Origin: an uncultured Clostridia bacterium
GTDB lineage: Bacteria; Bacillota; Clostridia; UBA1381
Assembly (NCBI GenBank): GCA_944391265.1
Contig: CALXSX010000087.1
Location: 1 to 17,802 of the forward strand
Direction of reading: 5' to 3'
Length of the DNA stretch: 17,802 bases
Under the pieces are notes generated by a model. The model was not told the origin of the DNA, did not search any database, and was given only the letters and a program-made list of their open reading frames with translations. Shown here one piece after another: positions 5,330 through 13,376 of the stretch. The position numbers and the translations under genes are program-made. Within the stretch, counting starts at the first letter, position 1. The number at the start of each line of letters is the position of its first letter.

Positions 5330-6256
5330 ATGAAAATTTACAGAAATTTTTTTGAACTTATAGGAAACACGCCGCTCATGGAGCTTTGCTGCTATGAGCA
5401 GAAGTTCGGTGTACAGGCCAAAATTTTAGCAAAGCTTGAATTATTTAACCCCGCCGGAAGCATAAAGGACAGAGCCGCGGCCTATTTGATAAACGAAGCG
5501 GAAAAGGCGGGAAAGCTTAAACGCGGGTCTGTCATAATCGAGCCTACAAGCGGGAATACGGGTATAGGTCTTGCGGCATATGCTGTGTCAAAGGGCTACA
5601 AAGTGATGCTGACAATGCCAGACACAATGAGCGTTGAGAGAATAAATCTGCTCAAGGCGTACGGTGCAGAAATCGTTCTTACGCCCGGAGCAGAGGGCAT
5701 GGCAGGCGCAATAAAAAAAGCTGATGAGCTCAACGGCAGTATTGAAGGCTCATTCATTCCCGGACAGTTTGATAACCCGTCAAACGCAAAGGCGCATTTT
5801 GAAACAACAGGACCTGAGATATGGCGCGACACTGACGGAAAGGTCGATATACTCGTATCTTCTGTCGGCACAGGCGGCACTCTCACCGGTACCGGCAGGT
5901 ACCTCAAATCGAAAAATAAGGACGTGACGGTCGTAGCCGTTGAGCCTGCGTCATCAGCTGTGCTGTCAGGCTCGCAAAAAGGCCCGCATAAGATACAGGG
6001 CATAGGTGCAGGGTTTGTTCCGAAGGTTCTTGACGTATCGGTCATAGACGAAATTATTCCGGTTTCCGATGATGATGCATATGCCTGCGGCAGAGCTGTC
6101 GCACAAACGGAAGGCATTCTTGTCGGCATATCCTCCGGTGCGGCGCTTGCAGCTGCAAAAAAGCTTTCCGAAAGAGAAGAAAATAAAGGCAAAAACATAG
6201 TTGTGATTTTCCCGGATACCGGAGAACACTATTTGTCTGTGCCGGATTATTTTTAA
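5330..6256 (+). CDS. cysK: Cysteine synthase (O-acetylserine thiol-lyase)
   Basis: A 308-residue PLP enzyme of the CysK/CysM group that makes cysteine from O-acetylserine and sulfide. The PLP lysine is Lys46 in NPAGSIKDRAA. EPTSGNTGIGLA (substrate-binding loop) and SVGTGGTLTGTGRYLK (phosphate-binding loop) are intact, and the C-terminal GISSGAALAAA with FPDTGEHYLS is characteristic of CysK. The ATG at 5330 follows AAAGGC. The gene sits 67 bases after dapA, beyond a hairpin, with no separate promoter seen in that short gap. No T-box or S-box leader is visible, and no cysE is adjacent. CysM cannot be excluded fully, but the loop motifs favour CysK. Confidence 0.92.
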   Translation: MKIYRNFFELIGNTPLMELCCYEQKFGVQAKILAKLELFNPAGSIKDRAAAYLINEAEKAGKLKRGSVIIEPTSGNTGIGLAAYAVSKGYKVMLTMPDTMSVERINLLKAYGAEIVLTPGAEGMAGAIKKADELNGSIEGSFIPGQFDNPSNAKAHFETTGPEIWRDTDGKVDILVSSVGTGGTLTGTGRYLKSKNKDVTVVAVEPASSAVLSGSQKGPHKIQGIGAGFVPKVLDVSVIDEIIPVSDDDAYACGRAVAQTEGILVGISSGAALAAAKKLSEREENKGKNIVVIFPDTGEHYLSVPDYF

Positions 6257-6315
6257 ATTTATAACAAAATTAAAGTGTTATTTTATCTATATCGTTTAAA
6301 ATTAGGCAAAGTATC

Positions 6316-6344
6316 TTGACAAAACCTAAAAAAAATGCAATAAT
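6316..6344 (+). promoter_or_regulatory. Promoter of valS
   Basis: TTGACA at 6316-6321, a 17-base spacer and AATAAT at 6339-6344, with TGC just ahead giving an extended -10. The leader of about 60 bases before the valS start is too short for a T-box riboswitch, which often controls valS in Clostridia. Confidence 0.7.
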
Positions 6345-6409
6345 ATACTGTAAACATATAATGGGTTGGTTTGAGCTAAATCATCCATATTTTTGAAAGG
6401 ATGTTCACC

Positions 6410-9043
6410 TTGGAAGAAACAAACAACATTTCCAAAACATACAATCCGGCGGAGTTCGAGGATAAAATCTACGCGAAATGGGTGGAAAACGGATATTTCC
6501 ACGCTGAGCCGAACAAGGATAAAAAGCCTTTTACTATTGTTATTCCGCCGCCGAATGTTACAGGGCAGCTCCACATGGGACACGCCCTTGACGAAACGCT
6601 TCAGGATATACTTATCAGATATAAAAGAATGCAGGGCTATGAAGCGCTGTGGGTTCCGGGCACAGACCATGCCGGAATCGCAACTCAGATAAAGGTTGAG
6701 GAAAGCCTCAGGGTAAACGAGGGGCTTACAAGATATGACCTCGGCAGAGAAAAATTTCTTGAACGCGTCTGGGACTGGAAGAAGAAGTTCGGAGACAGAA
6801 TTATAAATCAGCTTAAGAAAATCGGCTCATCGTGTGACTGGGACCGTGAGCGGTTCACGATGGACGAGGGCTGCTCAAAGGCTGTCAAAGAGGTTTTCGT
6901 AAACCTTTACAACAAAGGTCTTATCTATCAGGGCTCCAGAATAATAAACTGGTGTCCGCACTGCATTACGGCACTTTCCGACGCGGAGGTTGAGCACGCG
7001 GAGCAGGCAGGTCATTTCTGGCATATAAAATACCCGGTAAAGGACAGCAATGAATATGTTGTAATCGCTACCACAAGACCTGAAACAATGCTCGGAGATA
7101 CTGCCGTTGCGGTAAATCCTGACGATGAAAGATATAAAAATATCATAGGAAAAACACTTATTTTACCTCTTGTCGGAAGAGAAATCCCGATAATCGCCGA
7201 TGAATATGTCGACAAGGAATTCGGAACAGGCTGTGTAAAAATAACGCCGGCGCACGATCCCAACGACTTTGAAGTGGGAGCACGTCATAATCTTGAACAG
7301 ATAAAGGTTATGAACGATGACGCGACAATGAACGCATATGCCGGAAAATACGAGGGTATGGATCGCTACGAATGCCGTAAGGCTATGGTAAAGGACCTCG
7401 ATGATGCAGGACTTCTCGTAAAGGTTGAGGATCACTCGCACAACGTAGGTCAGTGCTATCGCTGCGGGACTACGGTTGAGCCTATCATATCAAAGCAGTG
7501 GTTTGTAAAAATGAAGCCGCTTGCAAAACCGGCTATAGACGCTGTTAAAAACGGCGAAACGAAGTTCGTTCCGGAGCATTTTGAAAAGGTTTATTTCCAC
7601 TGGCTTGAAAATATACGTGACTGGTGTATATCGCGTCAGCTTTGGTGGGGGCACAGGATACCTGCATTCTACTGCGATGACTGCGGTGAGATTGTAGTAA
7701 CAAAGGACGATGAGGCGTTTTGCCCCAAATGCGGCAAAAAAATGCGCCAGGATCCCGACACACTTGATACATGGTTCAGCTCCGCGCTCTGGCCGTTTTC
7801 CACACTCGGCTGGCCGGACAAGACACCGGAGTTTGAATATTTCTATCCCACAAGCGTGCTTGTGACAGGCTACGATATTATTCCGTTCTGGGTAATGAGA
7901 ATGATGTTCTCCGGTATTGAGCACACAGGTCAGGTCCCGTTTAGCAAAGTATTCATACACGGGCTCGTTCGTGACAGCCAGGGCCGCAAAATGAGTAAAT
8001 CTCTCGGCAACGGCATAGACCCGCTTGAAATAATCGACAAATACGGAGCAGATGCGCTCAGGTTTACGCTTGCAACCGGAAACGCTCCCGGAAACGATAT
8101 GCGTTTTTACATGGAAAGAGTTGAATCAAGCCGCAATTTTGCAAACAAGATTTGGAACGCGTCAAGATTCACCCTTATGAATATCAACATAAAGGAAAAC
8201 AAGCTCCCTGATTTGTCAGCGCTTGAGCTTTCCGATAAGTGGATATTGTCAAGATACATGAAAACGGTCAAGTCGGTAACAGATAACCTCGATAAATTCG
8301 AGCTCGGTATCGCTCTGTCCAATCTTTACAGCTTCATATGGGACGATTTCTGTGACTGGTACATCGAGCTTGTCAAAACAAGGCTTTTTGATAAGGAAAG
8401 CGAAAGCGGCGTAGCGGCACAGTATGTTTTGACATACGTGCTTTCAAACACTATGAAACTTCTGCACCCGTTTATGCCGTTCATAACCGAAGAAATATGG
8501 CAGCATCTTCCCCACACCGGTGAAAGCATAATGATAAGTCCGTGGCCCCAGTACGATGAATCGCTCGTGTTCTCCTCTGAGGAGGAACAAATGCAGCTCA
8601 TCATGGACGCCATATCCGCTGTCAGGAACAGGCGTCTTGAGATGAACGTGCCTCCCTCAAAAAAGGCACAGATGATACTCGTTACAAAGCGCCTTGATAT
8701 ATTTAACGCCGGCGTACCGTTCTTTGAAAAGCTCGCCTCGGCTTCTGCCGTAACGGTGACTCAAAACAAGGACAGCGTGCCGGATGGCGCAGTCAATATA
8801 GTGGTGGCTGAGGCTGAAATATTCCTGCCAATGTCGGAGCTTGTCGACCGTGACAAGGAAATAGAGCGGCTTACGGCTGAGAAGAAAAAGCTTGAAGCAG
8901 AGATAAAAAGAGTGGAGGGCAAGCTTTCAAACAAGGGATTTGTTGATAAAGCCCCCAAAAATATTGTTGATGAAGAGAGAGCCAAGGGCGAGAAATATCA
9001 GGCAATGCTTGATAAGGTTCTTGAAACTCTTTCTGCATTATAA
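6410..9043 (+). CDS. valS: Valyl-tRNA synthetase
   Basis: An 877-residue class Ia synthetase that charges tRNA-Val. The HIGH motif is PPPNVTGQLHMGHAL (HMGH at 55-58) and KMSKS lies at about 527-531. The CP1 editing domain lies between them (ATTRPETMLGDTAVAV, GTGCVKITPAHDPNDFEVG). A CDDCG...CPKCG knuckle is near residue 425, WFSSALWPFSTLGWP follows, and the C-terminal coiled coil (about 810-875, VDRDKEIERLTAEKKKLEAE) is the usual tRNA-contacting arm of ValRS. The TTG at 6410 was preferred because the GAAAGG site ends exactly where the in-frame ATG at 6401 begins, leaving no spacing for the ATG. It is transcribed from its own promoter. Length is normal, and IleRS and LeuRS are excluded by the coiled-coil arm and motif wording. 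Confidence 0.97.
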   Translation: MEETNNISKTYNPAEFEDKIYAKWVENGYFHAEPNKDKKPFTIVIPPPNVTGQLHMGHALDETLQDILIRYKRMQGYEALWVPGTDHAGIATQIKVEESLRVNEGLTRYDLGREKFLERVWDWKKKFGDRIINQLKKIGSSCDWDRERFTMDEGCSKAVKEVFVNLYNKGLIYQGSRIINWCPHCITALSDAEVEHAEQAGHFWHIKYPVKDSNEYVVIATTRPETMLGDTAVAVNPDDERYKNIIGKTLILPLVGREIPIIADEYVDKEFGTGCVKITPAHDPNDFEVGARHNLEQIKVMNDDATMNAYAGKYEGMDRYECRKAMVKDLDDAGLLVKVEDHSHNVGQCYRCGTTVEPIISKQWFVKMKPLAKPAIDAVKNGETKFVPEHFEKVYFHWLENIRDWCISRQLWWGHRIPAFYCDDCGEIVVTKDDEAFCPKCGKKMRQDPDTLDTWFSSALWPFSTLGWPDKTPEFEYFYPTSVLVTGYDIIPFWVMRMMFSGIEHTGQVPFSKVFIHGLVRDSQGRKMSKSLGNGIDPLEIIDKYGADALRFTLATGNAPGNDMRFYMERVESSRNFANKIWNASRFTLMNINIKENKLPDLSALELSDKWILSRYMKTVKSVTDNLDKFELGIALSNLYSFIWDDFCDWYIELVKTRLFDKESESGVAAQYVLTYVLSNTMKLLHPFMPFITEEIWQHLPHTGESIMISPWPQYDESLVFSSEEEQMQLIMDAISAVRNRRLEMNVPPSKKAQMILVTKRLDIFNAGVPFFEKLASASAVTVTQNKDSVPDGAVNIVVAEAEIFLPMSELVDRDKEIERLTAEKKKLEAEIKRVEGKLSNKGFVDKAPKNIVDEERAKGEKYQAMLDKVLETLSAL

Positions 9044-9301
9044 AATCAGAGAAGCTCGTAAATGTCTTATGCGAAATTCTTTTTGGCAAAAGTAGTGTTT
9101 ACACTTTCCCCTATATAAAGTGTGGGTATGAGATTTGTCAGGCGGAGTCAGCGTTTGATGTTAACGTTTCTCAGAAATATTGCTGTCGGTAAATATTTTT
9201 CCGGTATGCATTGTGAGGTTTATGGTTCCCGGTTCAACGGGCAGTTCCGGGGAGGATAATCCGAACATCATTCCTTACGGATATTTATACGGGCAAAACA
9301 T
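9044..9301 (+). other. Gene-free stretch between valS and azlC with possible RNA structure
   Basis: No supported gene lies here. ACACTTT (9101-9107) and AAAGTGT (9117-9123) form a 7-base inverted repeat without a T-tract. TAAATAT (9190-9196) can pair with ATATTTA (9281-9287), continued by CCG (9201-9203) with CGG (9278-9280). The enclosed piece can form CCCG-loop-CGGG (9228-9241) and CGG/CCG (9248-9263) helices. With the terminator just downstream this has the shape of an attenuated leader. A 43-codon frame at 9128-9259 lacks a ribosome site. No known riboswitch signature (T-box, ykkC, SAM, glycine, lysine) was recognised. No clear promoter was found. Confidence 0.3.
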
Positions 9302-9343
9302 AAAAAAGATTGTTAAAAGAGAGATCTTGAAACAGTCTTTTTT
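9302..9343 (+). terminator. Strong hairpin between valS and azlC
   Basis: AAAAAAGATTGTT (9302-9314) pairs over 13 bases with AACAGTCTTTTTT (9331-9343), with one T-G wobble; the 3' arm itself supplies the T6 run. It is 258 bases past the valS stop and only 32 bases before azlC. It may end the valS transcript or act as an attenuator in the azlC leader. Confidence 0.8.
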
Positions 9344-9375
9344 AGTGTAGTTTTTAAACAGGTGAGGGAATATAT

Positions 9376-10074
9376 TTGAAAGAGTATTTAAAGGGAATGT
9401 ATGATGGTATACCGATATGTCTCGGTTATGTTTCAGTATCGTTTGCGTTTGGTCTTATGTGTTCAAGCGGAGGCCTGTCAGCGCTCGTCTCGGTCATAAT
9501 ATCAATGACAAATCTCACAAGCGCCGGTCAATTTGCAGGCCTTGACATAATAAAGTCTGGCGGCGGTCTTTTTGAGCTTGCATTTGCAACTTTTATAATA
9601 AATTTAAGGTACCTTCTGATGTCACTGTCACTGTCGCAGAGAATAGACCCAAAAATAAGCCTGCCAGGGCGGCTTATAATGTCATTCGGAATAACTGACG
9701 AGATATTTGCTCTTTCAATGCAGCAAAACGGCAGCATAACATTTAAATATTTTGTAGGTCTGATGACACTGCCATATATCGGCTGGGCGGGCGGAACATT
9801 CCTGGGAAGCTTTGCAAGCAGTGTTTTGCCTGAGCAAGTGCGGCTCGCGCTCTCAATCGCGATATATGCCATGTTCATCGCTATAATCATACCACCGTCC
9901 AAAAAATCACGGCCTGTGCTGTTCGTAGTCCTGACATCAATTGCAGTCAGCATAGCGCTTCATGTCATACCTGTGCTTAAACAGCTTTCAAGCGGCTGGC
10001 TTATAATAATTTCAACTTTCATAGCAGCGTCGCTCGGAGCATATCTCTACCCGGAAAAGGAGGACGAAAAATGA
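9376..10074 (+). CDS. azlC: Branched-chain amino acid exporter, large subunit AzlC
   Basis: A 232-residue membrane protein with the AzlC family start (GMYDGIPICLGYVSVSFAFG), then SAGQFAG, INLRYLLMSLSLSQ (conserved NxRY motif) and FGITDEIFAL. About six to seven membrane segments are visible. AzlC with AzlD forms an efflux system for branched-chain amino acids and the analogue azaleucine. The start is TTG at 9376 with a GTGAGGGAA site about 7 bases upstream. The stop overlaps the azlD start (ATGA), which is typical of this pair. A terminator-like hairpin 32 bases before the start suggests leader control. The location just after valS fits a branched-chain amino acid theme. Confidence 0.92.
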   Translation: MKEYLKGMYDGIPICLGYVSVSFAFGLMCSSGGLSALVSVIISMTNLTSAGQFAGLDIIKSGGGLFELAFATFIINLRYLLMSLSLSQRIDPKISLPGRLIMSFGITDEIFALSMQQNGSITFKYFVGLMTLPYIGWAGGTFLGSFASSVLPEQVRLALSIAIYAMFIAIIIPPSKKSRPVLFVVLTSIAVSIALHVIPVLKQLSSGWLIIISTFIAASLGAYLYPEKEDEK

Positions 10075-10379
10075 AAATTGCAGCTTCCATCATTATAATG
10101 GGTGCAGTCACGTATGCAATAAGACTCCTCCCGCTCACGTTTTTCAGGCGCCGGATAAAAAATCCTTACATAAAATCGTTCTTGAATTTTGTGCCGTTCG
10201 CTGTTCTCGGGGCAATGACATTCCCGGACGTATTCACATCTGCCGGAAGCGTCGGCGCATCGCTTGCCGGGCTTGCCGCTGCGCTCGTTCTCTCATATAT
10301 GGAAAAAGGCCTGCTGACGGTGTCGGCAGCAGCATGCGCTGCGGCCTTTGCAGCAGACCTGATCATAAGGGTTATATAA
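10071..10379 (+). CDS. azlD: Branched-chain amino acid exporter, small subunit AzlD
   Basis: A 102-residue protein with three to four hydrophobic segments. The conserved AYAIRLLPLTFFRRRI-like motif is seen as VTYAIRLLPLTFFRRRI (residues 13-29), and SFLNFVPFAVLGAMTFPDVF follows. It is the small partner of AzlC and is translationally coupled through a 4-base ATGA overlap. The stop lies one base from the stop of the convergent rmuC gene, with no room for a terminator between them, so converging transcripts must overlap. Confidence 0.92.
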   Translation: MKIAASIIIMGAVTYAIRLLPLTFFRRRIKNPYIKSFLNFVPFAVLGAMTFPDVFTSAGSVGASLAGLAAALVLSYMEKGLLTVSAAACAAAFAADLIIRVI

Positions 10380-10380
10380 C

Positions 10381-11613
10381 TCATTCATCAAGAAGCGCGG
10401 CGCTCTCGTCCCCGGATATTTTTTCAACATCTCTGAGCTTTCTTCTGATAGCGTTAGACCTTGTCCCAACGAGCGCATCAAGGTCGCTGTCTATCTGACC
10501 GAGCTTCTTTTTCGTTTTTTCAAGTATTTCGGCAAATTTGTCGAACTCTGTCCTCACAGCGCCGAGAATCTTCCATACCTCTGCGCTCCTTTTTTGTATT
10601 GCCAGGGTTCTGAATCCCATTTGCAGGCTGTTCAGCATCGCGGCCATAGTGCTGGGCCCGGTGACATTTATATGAAAATCACGTTGCAGCGTTTCAACAA
10701 GCCCGAGCTTTAGCACCTCAGCATAAAGCCCCTCGAACGGGAGGAACATTATACCGAAATCAGTCGTGTCGGGCGGAGATATGTATTTGGTTCTGATATC
10801 CTTAGCGAATGCCTTTATCCTCGCCGTAAGCTCGTTTTGCGCCGCTTTTATCTCGTCGCCGGTTCCGCTTTCGTAAGCGTCCATCAGCTTAATATAGCAA
10901 TCTGCCGGAAATTTCGAGTCTATCGGAAGATAAACAGGCTTTTCACCGTTACCGGGCAGTTTTACGGCAAACTCCACAACTGCACTGCTTCCCGGAACTG
11001 TAGCAAAATTAGTCCTGTACTGCTCAGGGGCCAGTATCTCACTGAGTATTGAACCAAGCTGGATTTCTCCGAGTATTCCCCTTGTTTTCACATTTGACAG
11101 CACCTTTTTAAGGTCGCCCACTCCAGTCGCGAGCGTCTGCATCTCACCGAGTCCCTTATAGACCTCGGCAAGCCTGTCGTTTACGAGCTTAAACGATTCT
11201 GTCATCTTCGTCTCAAGTGTTTTTTGCAGCTTCTCGTCAACCGTAACGCGCATTTGTTCAAGCCGTTCGTTATTATCCTTTCTTATTGCATTAAGATTTT
11301 CATTTATTGACCTTCGCAGGTTCTCAAGCTTTTGCTCATTTGTCTGCTCAAGAGTCAGGAACCGTGATTCAAGATTTTTGAGCTGTCCGGAAACAACGTC
11401 GGCATTTGAGCGCTGGCCCTGCTCAACCGTTTTCCGTATCTCATCAAGCTGTCTGCCCTGGAGCTCGCTTATATCCCTTTGATTTTTCGACACGATGTCG
11501 GATACGGTTTTTAGCTCGTTTTTAACCGTATCGTTTCCGCTGTTTCTGCCGGTGATCAGTACAATGAGCAAAATCAGTACAGCTATCTGCAGTATGGCTA
11601 ATATATAAAGCAT
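10381..11613 (-). CDS. rmuC: RmuC family DNA recombination protein
   Basis: A 410-residue protein. Residues 2-21 are a membrane anchor (LYILAILQIAVLILLIVLIT). Residues about 30-150 are a long coiled coil rich in Glu, Lys and Gln. Residues about 165-385 are the RmuC domain (GILGEIQLGSILSEILAPEQY, VYLPIDSKFPADCYIKLMDAY, KYISPPDTTDFGIMFLPFEGLYAEV), whose predicted fold is related to restriction endonucleases. In E. coli RmuC limits inversions at short inverted repeats. The ATG at 11613 was chosen because GGGAGA lies 9 bases upstream; the in-frame ATG at 11658 lies within a terminator hairpin and lacks a site. The gene is downstream of argS but separated by that hairpin. Confidence 0.92.
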   Translation of the reverse strand: MLYILAILQIAVLILLIVLITGRNSGNDTVKNELKTVSDIVSKNQRDISELQGRQLDEIRKTVEQGQRSNADVVSGQLKNLESRFLTLEQTNEQKLENLRRSINENLNAIRKDNNERLEQMRVTVDEKLQKTLETKMTESFKLVNDRLAEVYKGLGEMQTLATGVGDLKKVLSNVKTRGILGEIQLGSILSEILAPEQYRTNFATVPGSSAVVEFAVKLPGNGEKPVYLPIDSKFPADCYIKLMDAYESGTGDEIKAAQNELTARIKAFAKDIRTKYISPPDTTDFGIMFLPFEGLYAEVLKLGLVETLQRDFHINVTGPSTMAAMLNSLQMGFRTLAIQKRSAEVWKILGAVRTEFDKFAEILEKTKKKLGQIDSDLDALVGTRSNAIRRKLRDVEKISGDESAALLDE

Positions 11614-11635
11614 TTTACACAATCTCCCATAATTC

Positions 11636-11666
11636 AAAAGAGCCTGCCTCCATGGCAAACTCTTTT
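11636..11666. terminator. Hairpin terminator between argS and rmuC (bidirectional shape)
   Basis: On the plus strand AAAAGAGCCTGCC (11636-11648) and GGCAAACTCTTTT (11654-11666) face each other around TCCAT. On the minus (transcribed) strand this gives a 13-base stem with two G-T wobbles and ends in CTCTTTT. It lies 12 bases after the argS stop. rmuC must therefore rely on read-through or on a weak promoter not seen clearly. Confidence 0.75.
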
Positions 11667-11677
11667 ATTTATTTTAT

Positions 11678-13375
11678 CTACATTCTTTCAACTGTCTCGA
11701 TACCAAGCAGCGCAAGCGCCGACTTAATTGTTCTTACTGAAACATCAACGAGCGCAAGTCTTGCTTTTTTAAGCTCAGGGTCAACGTCTGACCTGAGTAT
11801 CGGGTGCGTGTTGTAAAACTTGTTGAAAAGCTTGGCAAGGTTAGTAACGTACCTGTTAACGTAAAACGGCTCGTATTTTTCGGCGCTTGATACAACCGCA
11901 TCACCGTAGGAGCAAATATGCTTAATAAGCTCATACTCCTCATCAGATGTAAGAAGCGAAAAATCAGCTCCGTCAAATCCAGTATCTGCTCTTCTCAATA
12001 TGCTTCTGCCTCTGGCGTAGGTATACTGCACATAAGGTCCGCTCTCTCCCTCAAAATCGAGCATAGTGTCCCATGAAAATACAATATCCTTCTCCCTGTT
12101 ATTCTTGAGAAACGCATATAAAACAGCGCCTATACCCACCTTTTGGGCGACAGTCTGAGGATCTTCTATATCGGGGCTGTTCGCCTTGATTATACCGAGG
12201 GTTTTAGAAACGGATTCATTAAGCACATCCTCAAGAAATACAACGTCTCCCTCTCTTGTGGAAAGCTTTTTATCAGGAAATTTCACAAGTCCGAAACCAA
12301 CATGCTTGCAGTCTTTTGCCCAGTCACCGCAAAGCTTTTGGAGCACTGCAAATATCTGCCTGAAATGGAGCGCCTGAGGTGTTCCGACAACGTATATGTT
12401 TCTGTAAAAATTGTATGTTCTGTGCCTGTATATAGCCGCCGCAAGGTCACGGGTTGCGTATATCGTCGTACCGTTTGATTTTAGAATCATGCACGGCGGC
12501 ATACCCTCATCCGACAAATCTACGACCTTTGCTCCCTCGCTCTCGACAAGAAGTCCCTTGTCGGACAGCATCTGTACTACCTCGTCCATCTTATCGCTGT
12601 AGAAGCTCTCACCATTATAAGAGTCAAAGGTGATGTTAAGCATCTTGTAAACCTTTTCAAACTCAACAAGACTTATTTCGCGGAAATATTTCCAAAGCTC
12701 AGTAGTCTCCTTGTCCCCTTCTTCAAGAAGCCTGAAATACTCCCTCGCCTCATCTTCAAGAGACGGGTCCTTTTTCGCTTCTTCATGGAACTTGACATAT
12801 ATTTTTAGCAGTTCCTTTATTGGGTCTTTTTCGATTACCTTTGGATCTCCCCACCTTTTGTATGCGCTTATCAGCTTTCCGAACTGCGTTCCCCAGTCAC
12901 CGAGATGGTTTATTTTAACGGTATCATAACCGAGAAATCTGTAAATTTTTTCAAGGCTGTTTCCGAGCGCAGTTGAAAAAAGGTGACCGATGTGAAACGG
13001 TTTTGCTATATTCGGCGATGAAAACTCAACAAGCACTGTTTTGCCCTTACCCATATCGGACTTTCCGTAATCGTCACCGAGCTGCGTTATTTCCTCAAGC
13101 TGTATCTTCGCATATCCGCCTCTTGAGTAGAAGAAGTTCAAATATCCCCCGGCGGCCTCCGCCTTTTCAAGAAAATCAAGCTTCGGGAATGACTCTGCAA
13201 GCTCCTGCGCTATCGCAGCCGGTGATTTTCTCATAATTTTAGCAAGCGGAAAACAGGGAAATGCAACATCCCCCATTTTCGGATCCGGGGGCGTTTCCAT
13301 AGCGCCGAGAATAACAGGTTCGTCAAGGCTTGTTATCTCCGATATTTTTTCTGCTACTTTCTTTTTAAAATCCAT
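11678..13375 (-). CDS. argS: Arginyl-tRNA synthetase
   Basis: A 565-residue class I synthetase. The N-terminal additive domain (residues 1-100) ends with GGYLNFFYS. The HIGH motif is SSPNIAKPFHIGHLFST (HIGH 128-131), followed by INHLGDWGTQFGKLI. TIYATRDLAAAIYR, HFRQIFAVL and GFGLVKFPDKKLSTREGDVV follow; the last carries the degenerate KMSKS (KLSTR) usual for ArgRS of this type. The C-terminal anticodon-binding domain ends in LALLGIETVERM, a family hallmark. The ATG lies one base after the stop of the His-tailed membrane protein, so argS is probably translated from that gene's transcript. No T-box leader is present. Confidence 0.97.
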   Translation of the reverse strand: MDFKKKVAEKISEITSLDEPVILGAMETPPDPKMGDVAFPCFPLAKIMRKSPAAIAQELAESFPKLDFLEKAEAAGGYLNFFYSRGGYAKIQLEEITQLGDDYGKSDMGKGKTVLVEFSSPNIAKPFHIGHLFSTALGNSLEKIYRFLGYDTVKINHLGDWGTQFGKLISAYKRWGDPKVIEKDPIKELLKIYVKFHEEAKKDPSLEDEAREYFRLLEEGDKETTELWKYFREISLVEFEKVYKMLNITFDSYNGESFYSDKMDEVVQMLSDKGLLVESEGAKVVDLSDEGMPPCMILKSNGTTIYATRDLAAAIYRHRTYNFYRNIYVVGTPQALHFRQIFAVLQKLCGDWAKDCKHVGFGLVKFPDKKLSTREGDVVFLEDVLNESVSKTLGIIKANSPDIEDPQTVAQKVGIGAVLYAFLKNNREKDIVFSWDTMLDFEGESGPYVQYTYARGRSILRRADTGFDGADFSLLTSDEEYELIKHICSYGDAVVSSAEKYEPFYVNRYVTNLAKLFNKFYNTHPILRSDVDPELKKARLALVDVSVRTIKSALALLGIETVERM

Positions 13376-13376
13376 T

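Noticed and set aside
5596..6198. 200-aa open frame on the minus strand opposite cysK
   Set aside because: It lies wholly antisense to an intact, well-conserved cysK, lacks a ribosome site and reads as low-complexity Ser/Pro/Thr, the usual mirror of coding sequence.
6261..6281. ATAACA/TGTTAT hairpin as terminator of cysK
   Set aside because: The stem is only six A-T-rich pairs with a poor T-tract; too weak to call.
6257..6409. T-box riboswitch ahead of valS
   Set aside because: Only about 150 bases separate cysK and valS, the promoter lies within them, and no AGGGTGGNACCGCG-type sequence is present.
7490..7960. 156-aa open frame on the minus strand inside valS
   Set aside because: It is antisense to the conserved ValRS core; Cys/His-rich wording mirrors the sense-strand codons.
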